Positions 5,658 to 10,016 of a stretch of DNA of 10,016 nucleotides are shown here, one piece after another. Location: the NCBI GenBank assembly GCA_905201285.1, contig CAJKNM010000059.1, forward strand, positions 1 to 10,016. The letters run 5' to 3'. Made by a program: the position numbers and the translations under genes. Origin of the DNA: an uncultured Eubacteriales bacterium (GTDB taxonomy: Bacteria > Bacillota > Clostridia > Monoglobales > Monoglobaceae). The notes under the pieces were generated by a model. That model did not search any database. It had not been told where the DNA came from and saw only the letters and a program-made list of their open reading frames with translations. How positions within the stretch are numbered: position 1 is the first letter of the stretch; each line of letters opens with the position of its first letter.

Positions 5658-8411
5658 GTGAAAACAAAAAGGATATTATGCTTCATATTATCGCTTTTTA
5701 CGGTTTTATCGGCGTTTTCAATAAATACGCTTGCGGCTTCCGAAAAGAAGGAGGTCACCGACAACGGTTATGAGCTTCGCCTTCTTAAGACTCTTAATAT
5801 CATCACGGACGAAATGACTCCTGATGGGAAGCTTCCGGACAGGAACTTAACAAGAGGCGAGTTTGTTGAGGCGGTTGTTCGTATGATGGATATGGCAGGA
5901 AATGCCGATACGAAAAAAAAGGCGGTGAATTTCACCGATATTGATGACTGTGCACAAGGCTGGGCAATAGACCTTGCCTTTGATATGGGAATCGTCAAAG
6001 GTTATGAGTACGGCTTGTTTTTACCCAATAAGGATATTTCTCTTGATGAGGTAAGCAAAATTCTTGTATCGGTTTTGGGGTATGACGGAAGATCAAGATT
6101 TAAAAGCTATTATGCCACGGCGAAATCACTTGATCTGTTTAACGGAATAAATACCGACGGTATGAATTATGTGTCGTGGAATGACTGTGTTAAAATTCTT
6201 TTTAACACATTAGACGCAGAGGTTATGACCGAGGTATTGAATACAGGAAAAGCATCGGTTGGAGATAAGCTTTTAAAGACTGTTTTTAATGTTGAATGTG
6301 CTGACGGAATCATTGAAGAGAATGAGCTTGCATCACTCAGGAGACCTGAGGGGGAAATGAGAAAAGGGTATATTGTTATCAATGATATGAAGCTTTTGTG
6401 TGTTGATGACAGCGCCTCGGACTATCTTGGATATAACGTGCGTTATTATTATAAGGATAACGGAAAGAGCGAAAAGACGGTTATTATGTGTTATCCGTAT
6501 AACAATAGGACGATTAAAATAGACTCTGAGGATCTTGGGGGGTATGCCGATAAGAAGTATACATACTTCTATAATGACTTGAATAAAACAGCTATGCTGA
6601 CAGACGGATATGCTCTTATGTATAACGGAAGACTGTACGACGGTGGATATAAAAAAGAATGTTATCTTCCCAAAAGCGGCTATGTAATGCTTTTGGATAA
6701 CAATAACGACGGAAGGTACGACGTTGTATTTTCGTATGATTATATAAACAGAATAGTGAAGAATGTAAATACAAGCGATGAGTTTATCTCATTTGACTAT
6801 GACGGTGACGGAATAAAAAGTCTGAATCTGATAGGCGGTGAAGTAAAGGTATATAAATACGACGGGAGTCCGATAACTCTGAATGATATAAAAAAGGGTG
6901 ATTCTGTTTCTGTTGCCCTTTCCGGGGACGAAGGAGAAAAAAATCGGCTATATACCATTTACGCTTCTTCAAGCTCACAAATAACGGGCGTTTTAACATC
7001 AATAAACGATGACAAAATGACAATCAAGACTGATTCTGATGAAAAAGTATATAAAAAGGATAGTAATCCGGATAATATTTATAATTTAAATGGGGTTAAA
7101 CCGGGCGACAAAGAAACGTTTTATCTGAATATTATGGGAAGAGTTTTCGCTTCGGGCGGCGGAGCGGACAATGGGATAAAAACGGCGTTTTGTATTATGG
7201 GCGACGCGTCGGGAGCTTGGGGGAGATTAAAGCTAAAGCTTTTAACAAGCGGAAATAATTTTATAGATGTAGATTGTGCCGAATCGCTTACGGTTAGCGG
7301 GCCATATGACAGCCAAAATCCTTACAAAAGAACGGAAATAAAGACAAAAGACGGGGCTCAGGCTCTTAAGCTTTTGAACAATAACAGCGGCGATAAAATT
7401 ATCCGTGAGGTTATTCGCTATAAAATAAACAAAGAAAACGAAATAAACTATATAGAGACGGCTGTTCCGCATTACGGAGAAAAGCCGAACGGCGATATAG
7501 ATTTAACGGGAGACGGCTTTCATTATATCATAAAGGATTTCACCAATCTTATGTATTCGGCTCATTCGAATGCTTTTATGCCCGGAAATAATCTGAAGAG
7601 CCTAAGCGATATGATATTCATAGATAACGAAAACTTATTTTTCACTATTCCCGAAAACCATGGGGCTCAGAAAATAACAAAGGCATATGCCGCAATAGGC
7701 ACGCTTGAAAATGACAGGGGAAAAACAGTAAAGCTTTATGCAACAGCCGGAGACGCAAAGTCGGCGGATATTACTGTTATACAGTCGGATAGTGCAAACT
7801 CCGTTTCTGATACCGCAAGCGTTTTGGGTGTAAACGGGGTCTATACCTCGATAACAAGTGACGGAACAGAGGTTGTGCAAATAGACACGATTTCCAAAAA
7901 AGGAAACGTAATCTATCAAACCGATGATGCTGAACTGGCAAATGGTATAGATAAGGGTGATTTAATAAGAATATCCACAACGGCAAACGGTGATATTCAG
8001 TTGATTGAAAAGCTTGTAGACTATGATCCGTCAAGCAATAAAACCAAGCTTGTTGCCGAAGGCGCCGCCGCTGACGGAGAAGGCTTTAACAGCAGCGGCG
8101 CGTCCTGCGTCACGGACAGCGGATATCTGGGAAATGTCAAGAGATATATGTACGGCGCTGTATTTGACGACTTTGGAGGAAGAAAGGTCATTGCTCTTGA
8201 AAAGGAGCTTGACTCAAAAAAGACCTCGGTAGAAGCCTTGAATGTTCCTGCGTTCACGGGGGTTTTGGTATTTAACGGACGCACATGGCAGATAGGCTCT
8301 GCGGCAGATGTTTATGACTACACAAGTGACGGAAGGTATTCGATGGTCTTTGCGAGACTGAATTATGCAAACGCAGAAGACTTGTATGTATATAATCTGT
8401 CGAACAAATAA
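5658..8411 (+). CDS. Large exported protein with degenerate N-terminal SLH-like repeats
   Basis: 917 residues from a GTG start. A signal peptide (residues 1-26, cut near TLA-AS) is followed by three SLH-like repeats at about 38-81, 91-142 and 148-187. Only the first keeps a TRAE-like motif (TRGE, 65-68); the second and third have LDEV and WNDC in that place. The remaining ~700 residues are beta-rich and not recognised. They contain EF-loop-like Ca sites (DNNNDGRYD at 347-355; DYDGDG at 380-385) and short G-V-L/Y-T-S-I strands near 444, 727 and 868 that may mark repeated small barrels. Proteins of this general layout occur in SLH-rich Clostridia, usually annotated only as SLH-domain proteins. 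It has no recognisable catalytic motif. A structural or S-layer-associated surface role is inferred. It follows the discoidin-SLH gene by 90 bases. Confidence 0.88.
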   Translation: MKTKRILCFILSLFTVLSAFSINTLAASEKKEVTDNGYELRLLKTLNIITDEMTPDGKLPDRNLTRGEFVEAVVRMMDMAGNADTKKKAVNFTDIDDCAQGWAIDLAFDMGIVKGYEYGLFLPNKDISLDEVSKILVSVLGYDGRSRFKSYYATAKSLDLFNGINTDGMNYVSWNDCVKILFNTLDAEVMTEVLNTGKASVGDKLLKTVFNVECADGIIEENELASLRRPEGEMRKGYIVINDMKLLCVDDSASDYLGYNVRYYYKDNGKSEKTVIMCYPYNNRTIKIDSEDLGGYADKKYTYFYNDLNKTAMLTDGYALMYNGRLYDGGYKKECYLPKSGYVMLLDNNNDGRYDVVFSYDYINRIVKNVNTSDEFISFDYDGDGIKSLNLIGGEVKVYKYDGSPITLNDIKKGDSVSVALSGDEGEKNRLYTIYASSSSQITGVLTSINDDKMTIKTDSDEKVYKKDSNPDNIYNLNGVKPGDKETFYLNIMGRVFASGGGADNGIKTAFCIMGDASGAWGRLKLKLLTSGNNFIDVDCAESLTVSGPYDSQNPYKRTEIKTKDGAQALKLLNNNSGDKIIREVIRYKINKENEINYIETAVPHYGEKPNGDIDLTGDGFHYIIKDFTNLMYSAHSNAFMPGNNLKSLSDMIFIDNENLFFTIPENHGAQKITKAYAAIGTLENDRGKTVKLYATAGDAKSADITVIQSDSANSVSDTASVLGVNGVYTSITSDGTEVVQIDTISKKGNVIYQTDDAELANGIDKGDLIRISTTANGDIQLIEKLVDYDPSSNKTKLVAEGAAADGEGFNSSGASCVTDSGYLGNVKRYMYGAVFDDFGGRKVIALEKELDSKKTSVEALNVPAFTGVLVFNGRTWQIGSAADVYDYTSDGRYSMVFARLNYANAEDLYVYNLSNK
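5769..6218 (+). other. Degenerate SLH-like repeat region
   Basis: Residues 38-187. Repeat 2 is the clearest: FTDIDDCAQGWAIDLAFDMG, then IVKGYEYGLFLPNKDISLDE. Repeat 1 lacks its F-x-D opening, and repeat 3 is short (YYATAKSLDLFNG to WNDCVKILFNTL). Confidence 0.7.
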
Positions 8412-8434
8412 ATGTATCGGCGGCAGAGTTAAAA

Positions 8435-8456
8435 ACAAAATAATTATTAATTTTGT
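8435..8456. repeat. AT-rich inverted repeat before the GH57-like gene
   Basis: ACAAAAT (8435-8441) and ATTTTGT (8450-8456) are perfect inverse copies around an 8-base AT loop. It could be an operator or a weak hairpin. In DNA this AT-rich, chance is a real possibility. Confidence 0.35.
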
Positions 8457-8481
8457 CTAAAAAAATTTAACAACAAATAAC

Positions 8482-8487
8482 AGGAGG
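8482..8487 (+). promoter_or_regulatory. Ribosome binding site for the GH57-like gene
   Basis: AGGAGG, 6 bases before the ATG at 8494; it is the strongest site in this gap and fixes the start. Confidence 0.9.
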
Positions 8488-8493
8488 AAAACT

Positions 8494-9879
8494 ATGGAAA
8501 ACGGAATTTTATTTATGCCACACGGAAATCTGCAATATTCACAGCTTCAGATAGAAAAAAGAGCCTGGGTGGTAAGGCAGTCGTATGAGAAAATCTTTGA
8601 CCTATGCGAAAGGCTTAATGTCAGAATGGCTTTTGAGGCGTCGGGTGAAACCCTTGAAATTATTGCAGAGGAAGAACCGCAGGTGCTTGAAAAGCTTAAA
8701 AGCTGTATCAGAAAGGGGATTATCGAACCGGTAGCCTCGCCGCGGACGCATATTATGCTTAGCAACATTGACAGAGAAATAGGTCTTGCTTCTCTCAAAG
8801 AGGGACTTGACACGTGGGAGCGTCTGACCGGTATTCGACCGGTTGCCGGATGGAATCCGGAGTGTTCGTGGGCGTCTTATATCCCGGACATTTATAAGGA
8901 GGCAGGTTTTAAAATTCTGATTGCCGATGCGGATTCATATTTTCTTTCGACAATAGACGGCATAAGAGAAAAAACAGGACTGAGATTCGATGTAAGGGGG
9001 CACAGCAATAAAAATGAGCTGTTCAAAATAGAGGACGTTATAAAAGATAATGAGGCCGCTTTAAAAACTCTTATGCGCCCGAATCAGTTAAAAAACGGAC
9101 TTAATGTAATATTACGGTCGGATATGCTCTGTAACATTATGCTCTGGTTTCTTATGGGAGCAACGGAAGGAAATCGTCAAACGCCCGTTTCGATTGATGA
9201 GGTAAAAGAAGTCCTCGCTAAATGGCAAAAGCGTATTCCGAAAGACGGCGGATTTATTATGCCGTATGCGGAGGATGCCGAATACGTCGGAACGACGGCA
9301 TACTTTTATGTAAAACAACTCGGACAGGCAAGATTCTTCGAAGAAGAACCGAAAAGTGTTGAACGTTTTGAACAAATTATTAAAACAGCTCAGAATTTGG
9401 GATATACCTTCCTTACACCATCTATGGCGGTTGAAAAATACCCCGCGGTTAACGGAGAAGGCTTTGAAAAAATCGAAAACGGCTGCGCATGGCACGGAGG
9501 AACAGCCAAGGCGTGGGCGAACACCCCGTATTCGAGAATACTCGACCCTGTATGCCGAAGTATGTTTGACGGAATTAAGGCGATTGCAGAAAACCTGAAA
9601 ACAGACATCTATGATAATTCAGAACTAAGAGAGATTCTAAAGCGTATTACCACGGCATATGTAAGCGATGCAAGATGGCCCCCGGCACCGACTTCGCCCG
9701 GACGCTTTAATGTTCGGGAGGCTCTCGACGCTCTTTATTCGGCAAATAAAAAAATAAGTGAGTTCATGGAAAAAGAGGGCATAGCCGAATGGCTCGGATT
9801 GTATTCGCCGAATATCATGCAAAGCCAGATTGAAGCTATTGATGATGAGTTAATGAAAATGAAATATTTCGAGGAATAG
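8494..9879 (+). CDS. GH57-like glycosidase, cytoplasmic
   Basis: 461 residues with no signal peptide, unlike every neighbour. The layout follows glycoside hydrolase family 57: an N-terminal strand with MPHGNLQYS (H10, N12) where the family usually has H-x-H; IEPVASPRTH (H86); GWNPECSW with E123 at the expected nucleophile; and MPYAEDAEYVG with D261 at the expected acid/base. Later come NGCAWHGGTAKAW and SDARWPPAPTSPGR. GH57 enzymes act on alpha-linked glycans (amylase, branching enzyme, 4-alpha-glucanotransferase, alpha-galactosidase) with retention; the substrate here cannot be told. The first motif departs from the textbook form, so it may belong to a poorly described subgroup. Placed after surface-binding genes, it may process an oligosaccharide taken up by the cell or make or trim stored glucan. 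The gene follows an 82-base gap and has a strong ribosome binding site. Confidence 0.8.
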   Translation: MENGILFMPHGNLQYSQLQIEKRAWVVRQSYEKIFDLCERLNVRMAFEASGETLEIIAEEEPQVLEKLKSCIRKGIIEPVASPRTHIMLSNIDREIGLASLKEGLDTWERLTGIRPVAGWNPECSWASYIPDIYKEAGFKILIADADSYFLSTIDGIREKTGLRFDVRGHSNKNELFKIEDVIKDNEAALKTLMRPNQLKNGLNVILRSDMLCNIMLWFLMGATEGNRQTPVSIDEVKEVLAKWQKRIPKDGGFIMPYAEDAEYVGTTAYFYVKQLGQARFFEEEPKSVERFEQIIKTAQNLGYTFLTPSMAVEKYPAVNGEGFEKIENGCAWHGGTAKAWANTPYSRILDPVCRSMFDGIKAIAENLKTDIYDNSELREILKRITTAYVSDARWPPAPTSPGRFNVREALDALYSANKKISEFMEKEGIAEWLGLYSPNIMQSQIEAIDDELMKMKYFEE

Positions 9880-9900
9880 TTAGTTGAGATTTAATGTTCG

Positions 9901-9906
9901 TATAAT
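9901..9906 (+). promoter_or_regulatory. Candidate -10 box (TATAAT)
   Basis: An exact TATAAT lies 29 bases before the ATG at 9936. No good -35 is found at 16-18 bases upstream (AGTTAG region), and TTGAGA at 9884 is too close, so this may be a weak or activator-dependent promoter, or chance in AT-rich DNA. Confidence 0.35.
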
Positions 9907-9922
9907 AAAAAAATAAAAATAT

Positions 9923-9927
9923 AGGAG
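9923..9927 (+). promoter_or_regulatory. Ribosome binding site for the last gene
   Basis: AGGAG, 8 bases before the ATG at 9936, just ahead of a clear signal-peptide coding sequence. Confidence 0.8.
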
Positions 9928-9935
9928 AATCAAAG

Positions 9936-10016
9936 ATGAAGATGAAAAAATTTGCGGCGTACTTACTGGCTTTGGTTATGCTTGCGGCGGCTCTGCCGAT
10001 GCAATTTGCCGCGGCA
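9936..10016 (+). CDS. Start of an exported protein (signal peptide only), 3' truncated
   Basis: Twenty-seven codons are visible, in frame to the window edge. They encode a Lys-rich start (MKMKKF), a hydrophobic core (AAYLLALVMLAAALP) and an Ala-rich end (QFAAA) that looks like the signal peptidase I site. It lies 56 bases after the GH57-like gene on the same strand. Nothing can be said about the mature protein; from the neighbourhood another surface or SLH-type protein would not be surprising. Confidence 0.8.
   Translation, partial: MKMKKFAAYLLALVMLAAALPMQFAAA

Overview
The window looks like part of the genome of an anaerobic, Gram-positive member of the Clostridia. The evidence is moderately AT-rich coding DNA, AGGAGG-type ribosome binding sites, TTG/GTG/AGA-rich codon use, Gram-positive signal peptides and S-layer homology (SLH) domains. 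A gut or plant-polymer-degrading lineage is plausible (SLH-rich pectin or fibre degraders such as Monoglobus come to mind), but that placement is inference and no marker gene is present to test it. No rRNA, tRNA, CRISPR array, transposase or phage gene is visible.

All genes are on the + strand with short gaps (4, 28, 90, 82 and 56 bases), so this is one gene string and perhaps one or two transcripts. In order: (1) the 3' part of a secreted Asp-box beta-propeller protein, whose C-terminus carries a dockerin-like EF-hand module that seems to sit inside a fibronectin type III domain (1-1683); (2) a small exported protein with a cohesin-like C-terminal beta-sandwich (1688-2482); (3) a large SLH-anchored wall protein with two discoidin/F5-8-type domains, Ig-like modules, a helical region and a Gly/Ser linker (2511-5567); (4) a second large exported protein with degenerate SLH-like repeats at its N-terminus and a long, unrecognised beta-rich body with Ca-loop-like motifs (5658-8411); (5) a GH57-like glycosidase with no signal peptide (8494-9879); (6) the first 27 codons of another exported protein (9936 to the end).

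Together the set looks like a cell-surface glycan-handling locus: exported proteins with sugar- or polymer-binding folds, one firmly wall-anchored, plus a cytoplasmic enzyme that could act on imported oligosaccharide. The most interesting signal is the neighbouring pair at 1-2482. A dockerin-like module and a cohesin-like module encoded 4 bases apart could be a cellulosome-type docking pair outside a classical cellulosome. Both assignments rest on motif and fold patterns read by eye; structure prediction and profile searches would decide them.

Non-coding DNA is scarce. The 90-base gap at 5568-5657 holds a stem-loop with a C(UUCG)G tetraloop built on a tandem 8-base repeat. The 82-base gap at 8412-8493 holds an AT-rich inverted repeat. 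The 56-base gap at 9880-9935 holds a TATAAT box. No stretch longer than 300 bases lacks a gene.
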